Below, piece by piece: positions 44,492 to 53,315 of a DNA stretch of 64,000 nt. Position 1 is the first letter of the stretch, and every line of letters starts with the position of its first letter. This DNA comes from Paenibacillus sp. V4I3 (GTDB lineage Bacteria; Bacillota; Bacilli; Paenibacillales; NBRC-103111): assembly GCF_030817215.1 (NCBI RefSeq), contig NZ_JAUSZA010000001.1, forward strand, positions 7,042,501-7,106,500. Reading direction: 5' to 3'. The notes under the pieces were generated by a model that ran no database searches, was not told the origin of the DNA, and saw only the letters and a list, made by a program, of their open reading frames with translations. The position numbers and the translations under genes were made by a program.

Positions 44492-44495
44492 GCTG

Positions 44496-45818
44496 TTACA
44501 CCTCCAAGACGAGAAGCTCTGGATCAGCCAGAAGCTGTTTGATGTAGTTCAGGAAGCTTTGTGCTGTCGCTCCATCCACGATACGGTGGTCGAAGCTCAA
44601 GGAAAGCGCCATAACCGATGCTGCAACGATTTGTCCGTTTTTCACAACTGGTTTTTCTGTGATACGGCCTGCACCTAGGATTGCAACTTCAGGGAAGTTG
44701 ATAACCGGTGTGAAGAACATACCGCCTACGGAACCAATGTTCGTAATGGAGATCGTGCCGCCTTTCATTTCGTTCGGAGCCAATTTGCCTTCGCGTCCGC
44801 GAACGGCAAGATCTTTAATCGAAGAAGCGATCGACCATATGTTTTTGCGGTCTGCATCATGGATAACAGGAACGAGCAATCCGTTGTCTGTATCTGTTGC
44901 AATCCCGATGTTGTAGTACTTTTTGTAGACGATTTCTTGTTTCTCTTCGTCGATCATCGCATTCAACGCTGGGAATTGACGGCAAGCCGCAACCAATGCT
45001 TTCACGATGAATGGCAGGTAAGTCAGCTTCACGCCTTTTTTCTCGGCGAGTGGCTTCGTGCGCTCACGCAGTGCGACTAGTGCCGATACGTCGATTTCGT
45101 CCATCAGTGTCACGTGCGGAGCCGTGTACACGGATTTCACCATAGCGTTCGCGATAATTTTACGGATTCCTTTGAACGGAACCCGCTCCTCAACGCGATC
45201 GCCCATGACAACCTGCTGCGCAGCAGCCGCAGGTGCTGCTGCACCAGCTGCTGCATCTGTAGCTGGTTCTGCTGCTTCCGGAGCCGCGGCAGCGCCCGCT
45301 CCGTTAAAGCCGAGCACGTCCTCGCGTGTTACGCGGCCGTGCTTACCTGTAGGCGTCACCTCTGCGAGTGTGATGCCTTGCTCTCTTGCCAGCTTCCGTA
45401 CGCTAGGCGTCGCAAGCACTTCGCGGCCCGCGCCAGCGCTTGGCGCGGCTGCTACAGGAACTGATGACGCGGCAGGCGCTGCTGTAGGTACCGGTGCTGC
45501 CGCCGCTGGGGCCGCGGCAGCTGCAGGCGCAGCTTGGCTGTCGGTCTTGTGATGCATCGATTCAGCAGGCAGCTCGCCTGTCACTTCAATCGTCATAACA
45601 AGCTCGCCAATATTACAAACTTGTCCTTCTTTAACGGCAACAGCAACAACCTTACCTTCAACTGGACAAGGAACTTCAACGACCGCTTTATCGTTCTGTA
45701 CTTCCATAAGAATCGTTTCGTCTGTCACGGTGTCACCCGCTTTAACCAACAGCTTTACGATCTCGCCTTCATGAATGCCTTCACCAAGCTCTGGGAACTT
45801 GTATTCAAACAAAGCCAC
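44496..45818 (-). CDS. pdhC: Dihydrolipoamide acetyltransferase (E2) of pyruvate dehydrogenase
   Basis: 440 residues. One lipoyl domain (1-78) with the lipoylated Lys in EVQNDKAVVEVP, an Ala/Pro-rich linker, a peripheral-subunit binding domain (ATPSVRKLAREQGITLAEV), a second Ala-rich linker, and the acyltransferase domain with the His-Asp motif SFDHRIVDGA. It passes acetyl groups to CoA and forms the complex core. GTG at 45818 is preferred over GTG 45824 because AGGAGG then lies 8 nt away. The Ala linkers explain the locally high GC. Lipoylation is probably carried out by LipL encoded at 49032. Confidence 0.95.
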   Translation of the reverse strand: MALFEYKFPELGEGIHEGEIVKLLVKAGDTVTDETILMEVQNDKAVVEVPCPVEGKVVAVAVKEGQVCNIGELVMTIEVTGELPAESMHHKTDSQAAPAAAAAPAAAAPVPTAAPAASSVPVAAAPSAGAGREVLATPSVRKLAREQGITLAEVTPTGKHGRVTREDVLGFNGAGAAAAPEAAEPATDAAAGAAAPAAAAQQVVMGDRVEERVPFKGIRKIIANAMVKSVYTAPHVTLMDEIDVSALVALRERTKPLAEKKGVKLTYLPFIVKALVAACRQFPALNAMIDEEKQEIVYKKYYNIGIATDTDNGLLVPVIHDADRKNIWSIASSIKDLAVRGREGKLAPNEMKGGTISITNIGSVGGMFFTPVINFPEVAILGAGRITEKPVVKNGQIVAASVMALSLSFDHRIVDGATAQSFLNYIKQLLADPELLVLEV

Positions 45819-45849
45819 GTGCACAACCTCCTATTACCTTCGACTGTGA

Positions 45850-46830
45850 TTAGAATTCGAGTACTTGATTAATGCCTGCAATGACACTTGCTGGACTAGG
45901 CAACCAAGCGTCTTCGATTTGTGCGAACGGATAGATTGTATCTGGCGGAGCAATACGCAAAACAGGAGCTTCCAGATGCAGAATCGCTTTTTCATTAATC
46001 TGTGCTATTACTTCTGCGGCTACACCGGATGTTTTTTGCGCTTCTTGTACGATAATCGCACGGTTTGTTTTCTTAATTGAAGTTACAATAGTTTCGATAT
46101 CAAGCGGAATTAAAGTACGAAGATCAATAACTTCAACTTTCACGCCTTGTGTTTTCTCGATCTCTTCAGCGGCTTTCACGGATGTGTGAACCATAGCCCC
46201 GTAAGTAATAATCGTCACATCGGAGCCTTCGCGAACAACGTTCGCTTTACCAAGCTCAATGGTGTATTCGCCTTCCGGTACTTCTGCACGGAATGCGCGG
46301 TATAAGTTCAGATGCTCCATGAAGAAGACAGGGTCATTATCGCGAATCGCGGAAATGAGCAGTCCCTTCGCATCATAAGGGTTGGAAGGAACAACAACTT
46401 TAATACCTGGCGTTTGAACAAGTAAACCTTCGAGGGCATCCGTGTGAAGCTCAGCTGCTTTTACACCGCCGCCAAATGGTGTACGGAATACGATTGGTGA
46501 GTTGTAACGGCCGCCGGAACGGTAACGCATACGAGCTGCTTGCACGCAAATTTGGTCAAGCGCTTCATAAATAAAGCCTACGAATTGAATTTCAGCGATC
46601 GGACGAAAGCCTTGAATACCAAGACCAACAGCAAGTCCGCCAATTGCAGATTCAGCAAGAGGCGTATCAAATACGCGATCTTCGCCGAATTCTTTTTGTA
46701 AACCTTCCGTAGCACGGAATACGCCACCAACATGGCCAACGTCTTCGCCGAACAAAATTACATTAGGATCTCTTTCCAGTTCAACGCGCATTGCGTCTTT
46801 TATCGCTTGAATCATCGTCATTTGTGCCAT
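45850..46830 (-). CDS. pdhB: Pyruvate dehydrogenase E1 beta subunit
   Basis: 326 residues. LFGEDVGHVGGVFRATEGLQ, the conserved FGGGVKAAELHTDALEGLL and PVIHDA-less C-terminal half with VAAEVIAQINEKAILHLEAP are typical E1 beta. With PdhA it decarboxylates pyruvate and acetylates the E2 lipoyl group. Preceded by the repeated hairpin-SD module (46843-46882), so its RBS is AGGAGG with a second GGAG nearer the ATG. 31 bp before pdhC. Confidence 0.95.
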   Translation of the reverse strand: MAQMTMIQAIKDAMRVELERDPNVILFGEDVGHVGGVFRATEGLQKEFGEDRVFDTPLAESAIGGLAVGLGIQGFRPIAEIQFVGFIYEALDQICVQAARMRYRSGGRYNSPIVFRTPFGGGVKAAELHTDALEGLLVQTPGIKVVVPSNPYDAKGLLISAIRDNDPVFFMEHLNLYRAFRAEVPEGEYTIELGKANVVREGSDVTIITYGAMVHTSVKAAEEIEKTQGVKVEVIDLRTLIPLDIETIVTSIKKTNRAIIVQEAQKTSGVAAEVIAQINEKAILHLEAPVLRIAPPDTIYPFAQIEDAWLPSPASVIAGINQVLEF

Positions 46831-46842
46831 GACTTCTCCGTG

Positions 46843-46882
46843 CCTCCTAATTGTTTTCGTGAGAAAACTTGCTTCGTAAGCT
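46843..46882 (-). repeat. Hairpin-SD module between pdhA and pdhB
   Basis: Minus strand: GCTTACGAAG, two bases, AGTTTTCTCACGAAAAC (stem GTTTTC/GAAAAC-like with CTCA loop), AATTAGGAGG. Same order as before aas and mltG. It lies inside an operon, so it is not promoter-linked. Confidence 0.7.
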
Positions 46883-46892
46883 TAAGCCTAAT

Positions 46893-47975
46893 TTATTTAA
46901 ACGCTTGCTTCTGTTCTTCGAGATGTGCCGGTGTTACTTCGAACATAGAGTCAATTAGGCCTGGAACCGTCATTTTCTCTGTTTCTTCCGCTTTTTTGAT
47001 ATGCTCAGCAACAGTTGCTTTCGCTTCTTCTTTCACTTGAGCTTCTTCTTCTTCACTCCAAAGACCTTTTTTAGTCAAGAACAGACGCATACGCGTAAGC
47101 GGATCCTTAGGCTCCCAGTCGCTCTCTTCATCTTTGGTCCGATATTTCGTCGTATCATCCGCCAAGGAATGCGGACGGTAACGATAGGTTAATGCTTCAA
47201 TCAACGTAGCGCCTTCGCCTCTGCGTCCTCTTTCAGCAGCTTCGGTAACAGCTTGAACAACAGCTAATACGTCCATTCCATCAACTTGCACACCCTTGAT
47301 ACCTGCAGCAAGTGCTTTATGCGCAACAGAAAGTGCACCAGTTTGCTTCGAATAAGGAGTCGTAATTGCGTAACCGTTGTTTTGTACAAAATAAATGACA
47401 GGCAGCTTGAATGCTCCTGCAAAGTTCATGCCTTCGTAGAAATCGCCCTCAGAGCTTCCTCCGTCGCCTGTGTACGTAATCGCTACACGCGGTTGGTTGC
47501 GTTTCTTGAATGCCATAGCCACACCGGTAGCATGTAAAATTTGAGCCCCGATGATGATTTGCGGCATAAGTACGTGTACATCCTGCGGAATTTGTCCGCC
47601 ATGCTGATGACCACGGGAATACAAAAATGCTTGATAGAGCGGAAGTCCGTGCCAAACGAGCTGCGGCATATCGCGGTAACCCGGGCAAATGAAATCGTCT
47701 TTATTTAATGCAAATTCACTACCGATCATCGAAGCTTCTTGTCCGGATACCGGAGCATAGAAACCAAGACGTCCTTGGCGACCGAGATTAACTGCTCTTT
47801 CGTCCCATACGCGGGTGAATACCATTCTTCTCATTAATTCTTTTAATTGGTCGTCACTAAGTTTAGGCATTTTGTCGGAATTAACAATTGTGCCGTCTGG
47901 AGCTAGAACCTGTAAAGGCTCAACCTTCTCTGTGGTCACTTCATAATTCGCTTGGCTGACAAGTGGCTTACTCAT
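46893..47975 (-). CDS. pdhA: Pyruvate dehydrogenase E1 alpha subunit
   Basis: 360 residues. The thiamine diphosphate motif GDGGSSEGDFYEGMNF to FVQNN, RQGRLGFYAPVSGQEASMIG near the N-terminus and YRYRPHSLADDTTKYR phosphorylation-loop region are clear. First gene of pdhABCD. AGAGGTG precedes ATG 47975. The 62-bp gap to pdhB contains the repeat module. Confidence 0.96.
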   Translation of the reverse strand: MSKPLVSQANYEVTTEKVEPLQVLAPDGTIVNSDKMPKLSDDQLKELMRRMVFTRVWDERAVNLGRQGRLGFYAPVSGQEASMIGSEFALNKDDFICPGYRDMPQLVWHGLPLYQAFLYSRGHQHGGQIPQDVHVLMPQIIIGAQILHATGVAMAFKKRNQPRVAITYTGDGGSSEGDFYEGMNFAGAFKLPVIYFVQNNGYAITTPYSKQTGALSVAHKALAAGIKGVQVDGMDVLAVVQAVTEAAERGRRGEGATLIEALTYRYRPHSLADDTTKYRTKDEESDWEPKDPLTRMRLFLTKKGLWSEEEEAQVKEEAKATVAEHIKKAEETEKMTVPGLIDSMFEVTPAHLEEQKQAFK

Positions 47976-48033
47976 ACCATTTCACCTCTTATATGATTTT
48001 GATGCCTGCTAGCTTCACTTCTGTTATAGTATT

Positions 48034-48062
48034 ATTATAAACCTGTTTTTGTGAATTGTACA
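48034..48062 (-). promoter_or_regulatory. pdhABCD promoter with Rex-like half site
   Basis: Minus strand TGTACA (48057-48062) and TATAAT (48034-48039) with a 17-bp spacer. The spacer holds AATTCACAA, half of the Rex redox-repressor site (TTGTGAA-N4-TTCACAA); the other half is poor. Confidence 0.6.
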
Positions 48063-48134
48063 CCAGCATCCCTGTGTTATATGACCTTTTTTCGCCAGAG
48101 TGAATAGTACAGTTACCGAAAATATATAATACAG

Positions 48135-48162
48135 TTAACACAAAATTCACAACTGCTATAAT
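48135..48162 (+). promoter_or_regulatory. Promoter of the esterase gene with the same half site
   Basis: TTAACA (48135-48140) and TATAAT (48157-48162), 16-bp spacer. The spacer again contains AATTCACAA (48144-48152), in the same orientation relative to transcription as in the divergent pdh promoter. Confidence 0.6.
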
Positions 48163-48240
48163 ACACATTACCCTCTAAACGACAAGCTTACACTTGCTAC
48201 ACCAAATTAGGTCTAAAGAGAAAGTTAAAGGAGCACAACC

Positions 48241-48972
48241 ATGTCGGATGACTCTCGCTTTTATAAAAGAACGATTGTGAAAGATGAACTCACCTCTGTC
48301 CTTCTCGGAGAAAATCGCTCCCTGCGAATTTATCTCCCTCCCGGTTACAATGAACTGCTCTCCTATCCGGTCATTTATTGCCAAGATGGTGAACAATTCT
48401 TTAATTTCGGCCGAATTGCGACGACGATCACTCGCTGTATTCTGGATGAAGGCTTAGAGCCCGCCATTGTTGTCGGTGTCGATGTGAATAACAGTAACCG
48501 CACTTCGGAATATGCGCCTGAGGGTGAACGCCATGATACGTACTGCCGTTTCTTTGCAGAGGAACTCCTCCCTTATGTAGAAAGCCGATATCCGATTCGA
48601 TCCGAACGGAACGAACGCATTGTGGCGGGTGATTCCCTTGGTGGGACCGTGTCCTTGCATCTCGCCTTAGATTATCCTAGCCTTTTTTGCCGTGTTATAT
48701 CCTTATCGGGCGCATTTTTCGACATTACCAGAGAACGTATCAAAGCGGAGGACGACTTGTCGTGGCTGGAGCTGTATATGTTAATTGGCTTGGATGAAAC
48801 GGATGTAAAAACGGAACGAGGGACTTTTGATTTCGTAAGAGAAAACCGACTGGCCAAAGCTGAGATGGAAAATAAGAATGTTACCCTTCACTATATCGAG
48901 AAGCCCGGGAAACATTTATGGGGATTTTGGCAAGGAGAATTGGACGCGGCTCTGCATTATTTTCTAGCATGA
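48241..48972 (+). CDS. Alpha/beta-hydrolase of the esterase D / Fes-like family
   Basis: 243 residues, no signal peptide. SLRIYLPPGYNELLSYPVIY, the Asp-Gly-containing QDGEQFFNFGR, the nucleophile elbow AGDSLGGTVSLHLAL (Ser about 124) and a late His in GKHLWGFWQGE give the catalytic Ser and His of the IroE/YbbA esterase family. Relatives hydrolyse siderophore esters or carbohydrate esters; the substrate here is unknown. AGGAG precedes ATG 48241. Divergent from pdhA with a similar promoter. Confidence 0.8.
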   Translation: MSDDSRFYKRTIVKDELTSVLLGENRSLRIYLPPGYNELLSYPVIYCQDGEQFFNFGRIATTITRCILDEGLEPAIVVGVDVNNSNRTSEYAPEGERHDTYCRFFAEELLPYVESRYPIRSERNERIVAGDSLGGTVSLHLALDYPSLFCRVISLSGAFFDITRERIKAEDDLSWLELYMLIGLDETDVKTERGTFDFVRENRLAKAEMENKNVTLHYIEKPGKHLWGFWQGELDAALHYFLA

Positions 48973-48982
48973 TGACGATGAG

Positions 48983-49029
48983 AAAAGCGGTCCACTTTCC
49001 GTCTTCTGACGCGAAGTTGGGCCGCTTTT
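48983..49029. terminator. Bidirectional terminator between esterase and lipL
   Basis: AAAAGCGGTCCA and TGGGCCGCTTTT form a 12-bp stem (one G-T pair) with A and T tails on either side, between two convergent genes. Confidence 0.8.
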
Positions 49030-49031
49030 AT

Positions 49032-49856
49032 TCATTGTTTAATCGCATAACGCTGCTTCAAAAGCTCCATCATACCCTGTATCTCTTCTTCACTCGGATA
49101 GCCTGGGATATTCCTGGGACTCTGCACTTTCACACCTTTGGCGGCCATCACCTGAACGAAACTGTCTGTGAAACGCTTCGCACTTAACTCAATATGTAAG
49201 CATTCCGATAAACTCGCCATACTCCCTGGCGCCACTAACGGATAGTCGTTTGGCGATGCTGAACCCGCCGCGCGCTCGTAAAAGCCTCTGGCCAAAGATG
49301 CTTTTGCTTCACCTAGACCTTCCACGATAATGAACGCTTGAACCGATAAGGCAAGCTGTTGTCTTCGCTGTGCAATGCCGCAAAACTTACGCCCACCGAC
49401 ACTTAAATCGAATTCCCCTGGACAAAATGAACCCATCACCTCACCCTGATCGATACGGTTAGTAATTGTGCTCATAACATCTCTTATCAAGGCTACCATT
49501 AGATCGAAATCCTTGCGATGCTCCATGTCACCCGCGCTTTTTGGTAACAACAGGGATACATTTACGACACCCAAATCGAGAGGTACCGCTGCACCTCCAG
49601 AGTTTCTTACAGCCGTATCATAGCCTTGACTTAGCAACCATTCGTTAGCTTCGGCCGCTTTGGGGAGGCGACTATCTCTGAGTCCCATCACAAAGGCTCG
49701 TGGATGCCTCCATATGTGCAGAATCGGTGGTGCTGCTTTACCTATTGCTCGGCATAAAAGCTCTTCCAGAGCAAAAGCATATAAGATCGGTTGCATTGCG
49801 GTTTCACCGGATCGATCATGAATGACCATTGAAGAGGGTAGTTCTAAAGTCGTCAT
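49032..49856 (-). CDS. lipL: Octanoyl-/lipoyl-GcvH:protein transferase LipL
   Basis: 274 residues of the BPL/LplA/LipB fold. RNSGGAAVPLDLGVVNVSLL is the substrate pocket, and GSFCPGEFDLSVGGRKFCGI carries the acyl-accepting Cys of LipL (YwfL-like), distinguishing it from ATP-using LplA. LipL moves octanoyl or lipoyl groups from GcvH to E2 subunits. Placement next to pdhABCD, whose E2 needs lipoylation, supports the call. AGGAG precedes ATG 49856. Regulation not visible. Confidence 0.85.
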   Translation of the reverse strand: MTTLELPSSMVIHDRSGETAMQPILYAFALEELLCRAIGKAAPPILHIWRHPRAFVMGLRDSRLPKAAEANEWLLSQGYDTAVRNSGGAAVPLDLGVVNVSLLLPKSAGDMEHRKDFDLMVALIRDVMSTITNRIDQGEVMGSFCPGEFDLSVGGRKFCGIAQRRQQLALSVQAFIIVEGLGEAKASLARGFYERAAGSASPNDYPLVAPGSMASLSECLHIELSAKRFTDSFVQVMAAKGVKVQSPRNIPGYPSEEEIQGMMELLKQRYAIKQ

Positions 49857-50029
49857 TTGCTTAATCTCCTGGGCCTACGATTTGTATCCATGTACAGAAT
49901 TGTAAGCGATACAAGCCTAAGCTGCAATAAAGAGCATGCACAGGAGAGGAGTATTTCGCCTGAAAAATGGATATGCAGTAAGTTTCCGTCAGAACTTGTC
50001 AAAAAACATCAAAATTTTGGAAAGAAATC

Positions 50030-50056
50030 AAAGGAATTTCAAGTTTTCTGTCGAAA
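50030..50056 (+). promoter_or_regulatory. Candidate sigma-H promoter overlapped by a Spo0A box
   Basis: AAAGGAATT (50030-50038) fits the sigma-H -35 RNAGGAWWW and GTCGAAA (50050-50056) the -10 RNNGAAT except for the last base, with an 11-bp spacer. TGTCGAA (50049-50055) is a perfect Spo0A box lying on the -10. This is the expected control for a sporulation phosphorelay kinase. Confidence 0.55.
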
Positions 50057-50096
50057 TAAAAATAAACCCAAATTTTTAATTAAGTAGGCGAGATCC

Positions 50097-51365
50097 TTGA
50101 ATGTAATTGACGACTTACTACTCAATATATTAGCTTTAACACTCCCCATCTTGCTTTGTCATATTTTAGTGCTGGATCGACCCGGTCCCTTCCGCTTTAA
50201 TGTTTCAAACCAAGCATTTATTGGGCTCATTTGTTCACTAGCAGCCATATTCAGCATGTCTCATCCCTTTTTCACGACAACAGGCAACAATTTTGATCTG
50301 CGCACGATCCCTTTACTGATTGCTTTCCTTTATAGCGGCATACGTTCAGGACTTGTAGTCTCCGCAATTATTCTAGCGTATAGCTACTATGTCGACGGTT
50401 CCGATTTTTTATGGATTGTTACCTTGTCCGCTCTACTTGTGCCCTTCATCTTGGCTTTCATTGCGCTTAGCAATTGGAAGCACCTAACCCCCAAAGTGAT
50501 GTTTCCAAGTCTTCTGGCTTTTATTAGCGCTCTAGCAACCTTCTGTATGACGATGCTTTATCGCATTGTTTCGAATGTCCCCGTGGATAGAAGCTTACTA
50601 CTATATGGCTTATTGTTCTGTATGGTTCAAATGCTGACAATGTGGATGTTAACCTATTTAATTGTTCGTATCAGTGAAAATGTAGCGATGCGCCAAGAAG
50701 TCCAGCGTTCAGAGAAGCTTAATGTACTAAGCGAATTAGCTGCTTCTGTCGCCCATGAAATTCGCAACCCAATGACAGTTGCCCGCGGCTTTATGCAAAT
50801 ACTTAGCCAGTCTGAAGTGACAGAAGAGAAGAAACGCATCTATACGACCATGGTTATTGAAGAAATCGACCGAGCACAAAGCATTATTACGGATTACTTA
50901 TCCTTCGCAAAACCGCAAGCCGAGAAGCTTGAAGAGGTGGATGTGTCCACCTTATCTCTCAAATTAAGCAATCTCATAAATCCTTATGCGTCAATGCGCG
51001 GTGTAGAAATTCTTATCGATATGGAGTCTTCTCTTCTGGTAAAAGCCAACAGCGAGAAAATGATTCAATGCTTAGTTAATTTAACGAAAAACGGCATCGA
51101 GGCTATGCCCAGCGGAGGCACTCTGCAAATAACTGGCTTCAAGAAAAGCGCTAAGGTTATTTTACAAATTAAAGATAACGGTATTGGCATGACTCCAGAG
51201 CAGGTTAACCGTCTCGGAACACCCTTTTACTCTACGAAAAATAAAGGCACCGGTCTTGGCATGATGGTCTCCTATAGAATCATCAAAACATTTGGCGGAC
51301 TCATTGAAGTAACAAGCCAGCCAGACCAGGGAACTTGCTTCACGATTTCATTACCTACCGTCTGA
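50097..51365 (+). CDS. Membrane sensor histidine kinase, sporulation KinB-like
   Basis: 422 residues. About six N-terminal hydrophobic segments form a 5TMR-LYT-like sensor (LLIAFLYSGIRSGLVVSAII), no PAS domain, then HisKA with phospho-His in AASVAHEIRNPMTVARGFMQ and HATPase_c (NLTKNGIEAMPSGG, DNGIGM, GLGMMVSYRIIKTFGG). This layout is that of KinB and related orphan kinases feeding Spo0F. No response regulator is adjacent, fitting an orphan phosphorelay kinase. The start is TTG 50097; no ATG is available nearby in frame. The 3' end overlaps pbpI by 15 bp on the opposite strand. Confidence 0.83.
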   Translation: MNVIDDLLLNILALTLPILLCHILVLDRPGPFRFNVSNQAFIGLICSLAAIFSMSHPFFTTTGNNFDLRTIPLLIAFLYSGIRSGLVVSAIILAYSYYVDGSDFLWIVTLSALLVPFILAFIALSNWKHLTPKVMFPSLLAFISALATFCMTMLYRIVSNVPVDRSLLLYGLLFCMVQMLTMWMLTYLIVRISENVAMRQEVQRSEKLNVLSELAASVAHEIRNPMTVARGFMQILSQSEVTEEKKRIYTTMVIEEIDRAQSIITDYLSFAKPQAEKLEEVDVSTLSLKLSNLINPYASMRGVEILIDMESSLLVKANSEKMIQCLVNLTKNGIEAMPSGGTLQITGFKKSAKVILQIKDNGIGMTPEQVNRLGTPFYSTKNKGTGLGMMVSYRIIKTFGGLIEVTSQPDQGTCFTISLPTV

Positions 51366-53165
51366 ATCACTTGCTAAAATATCCATAATCCCTTTGAACA
51401 ACGGAATGGACTTATTGCTCTCGGTTGGATCCATGTTCTTAATAACAACAGAAACGGCATATTTCGGTGAATCAACAGGTCCATAACCAATAAACCACTG
51501 ATTCACCTTTTCTTGCTTACCGGTCTCGATTTGTGCCGTACCGGATTTCCCAGCCAGCTTCCACTTGGCATCCTTTAAGCCTTGTCCCGTTCCATCGGTT
51601 ACCACTTCTCTCATCCAGTTTACTAATGTGTGACTGGTCGCCGCAGAAACCCTCCCCGCCTCAGAATCTAATAATTGAACAGGAAACTTCTCCATCACAC
51701 GATCCGTCTGATACCGAATTTCTTGAACAACTCTTGGTGAATAACCCTTTCCATTATGCAGCAAGGTAACAATCATATTAGACGCCTGCAAAGGGGTCAT
51801 CCTGACATCTCTTTGACCAATGGCCGTTTGCATAAGCACTCCTTCATCATTATGCGGGGTATGGGCTCCAAATAGCTGTCCGGTCTCTTCTGCATCCAGT
51901 TGACGGAGCATTTGCTCACTGTCCGTCTTCCCCCTCCAACCCACTTCATCCAATACACCAAGCTTATGTGCATAGCTTTCCAACTCAGCAGGTGTCAACC
52001 GCTGCATTACTCTGGCAAACACAATATTACAGGATTGCGCATAGCCCTGTTCTAAAGTTAATGGCCCGTGTCCATCTCTTCTCCAGCACGTAAAGCCATA
52101 TTTCCCAAGGGCACCTTCACAATTGAAAGTTTCTTTGGGATCAACGATCCCTTTATCCAATGCGGCTGCAGCTACGATTGTTTTGAAAATCGAGCCAGGC
52201 GCCGTCGCCTTGAGCGCATAATTGCTCCAGTTATTACTAGCTAGATCGACTTCTGTCTGATCAAAGTTGGGTCTGCTCGCCATCGCAACGATATCGCCTT
52301 GTGCCACTTCCTGAACAACAGCCGCACCTTCGCGAATATTTAGCTTATCCATAAGGATTTCAATTCGCTGCTGCACGCTTAAATCCAGAGTCGTCACTAG
52401 TTTGACTGGATAGAAGGTATTGTCTGGTGCAATCATTCGGGCATCTAAGCCAGCTAACGGTCTTTTTCCTGCGTCTGTAAAATAAGAGATTGACGTCTCA
52501 CCAACACCCCGAAGCCACAGATCGAAGGTTTTCTCCAGTCCAGCACCTCCAATTCTCGAAGTTAGCGTAACCTTTCCTTTCTCTAAATCAGCACCATAGA
52601 TACTCATCACTCTATCCGGATTTTGCCCAATAAACCCGATCAATTGACGCGCTGTCATGCCTGACGGATAGCGATCCTCCATCTTCACAACTTTCAAAAA
52701 GGGTAAACCGAGGGCATTAATTTGCTCCTCCTGTTGATCGCTTAACATTACCGGTTTCCCACCCTCAGCAGTGCGCCAAACTTGCGGCTCTTTCAAATCC
52801 CGATAGAAAGCAAGCCACTGATCTTTATTCGTCAACAAAATGCGAGCCAACTGATTCACTTGTTGAGGCTCACCTTGGTATTCGCTATTAATCGGAAATG
52901 CTACTAAGGCTTTAATGATTTTTCCCGTCATCGGCTTTAGATCACGATCTAAGATTTCCCCACGTCCGCTTTCCAGCACAAGGGCACGCTGCCTCTGTAC
53001 GACTGAATTTTTGACCAAATTAACTCCTCGTGATGAGTAGCTTTCCGTTGTCGCAATTTGTATCCAAAAAAGCTTACCAACGATCCCTATAAACAAAAGT
53101 AAGATCGTGAGGAGAACAAGAAAGATTCGACGTTTTTCAAAAGACGATAATTGTTTAATCCTCAT
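51351..53165 (-). CDS. pbpI: Class B penicillin-binding protein (PbpI-like transpeptidase)
   Basis: 604 residues. Membrane anchor at about 14-34 (IFLVLLTILLLFIGIVGKLF), a dimerisation domain (ILDRDLKPMTGKIIKALVAF, GAGLEKTFDLWLRG), and a transpeptidase with the active-site Ser in PGSIFK, SCN in YAQSCNIVFA and KSGTAQ. It cross-links peptidoglycan. The family match and position near mltG and the U32 genes agree with B. subtilis PbpI (YrrR). AAAGGAGT precedes ATG 53165. Converges on and overlaps the kinase gene. Confidence 0.88.
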   Translation of the reverse strand: MRIKQLSSFEKRRIFLVLLTILLLFIGIVGKLFWIQIATTESYSSRGVNLVKNSVVQRQRALVLESGRGEILDRDLKPMTGKIIKALVAFPINSEYQGEPQQVNQLARILLTNKDQWLAFYRDLKEPQVWRTAEGGKPVMLSDQQEEQINALGLPFLKVVKMEDRYPSGMTARQLIGFIGQNPDRVMSIYGADLEKGKVTLTSRIGGAGLEKTFDLWLRGVGETSISYFTDAGKRPLAGLDARMIAPDNTFYPVKLVTTLDLSVQQRIEILMDKLNIREGAAVVQEVAQGDIVAMASRPNFDQTEVDLASNNWSNYALKATAPGSIFKTIVAAAALDKGIVDPKETFNCEGALGKYGFTCWRRDGHGPLTLEQGYAQSCNIVFARVMQRLTPAELESYAHKLGVLDEVGWRGKTDSEQMLRQLDAEETGQLFGAHTPHNDEGVLMQTAIGQRDVRMTPLQASNMIVTLLHNGKGYSPRVVQEIRYQTDRVMEKFPVQLLDSEAGRVSAATSHTLVNWMREVVTDGTGQGLKDAKWKLAGKSGTAQIETGKQEKVNQWFIGYGPVDSPKYAVSVVIKNMDPTESNKSIPLFKGIMDILASDSDGR

Positions 53166-53266
53166 GACTACTGACTCCTTTTAACTAACAATGACTGCTG
53201 TTGCTTTCAGTATCGTCATTCCTGATCTTGTACAAACTTTCAGATCACGTTAAAGCTCAATAAAAC

Positions 53267-53298
53267 AAAAAAATCCACCCTCCAAAATGGAGAGTGGA
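53267..53298 (-). terminator. Terminator of chemoreceptor gene
   Basis: TCCACTCTCC and GGAGGGTGGA pair around ATTTT on the minus strand, followed by TTTTTTT, 18 bp after the stop. Confidence 0.85.
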
Positions 53299-53315
53299 CA
53301 GCGTATTCTATGATA

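Noticed and set aside
45058..45552. Plus-strand frame opposite the pdhC linker
   Set aside because: Ala/Ser/Thr-rich shadow of the alanine-rich linker codons.
49857..50087. 76-residue plus-strand frame before the kinase gene
   Set aside because: No RBS, no recognisable domain, and it overlaps the probable sigma-H promoter.
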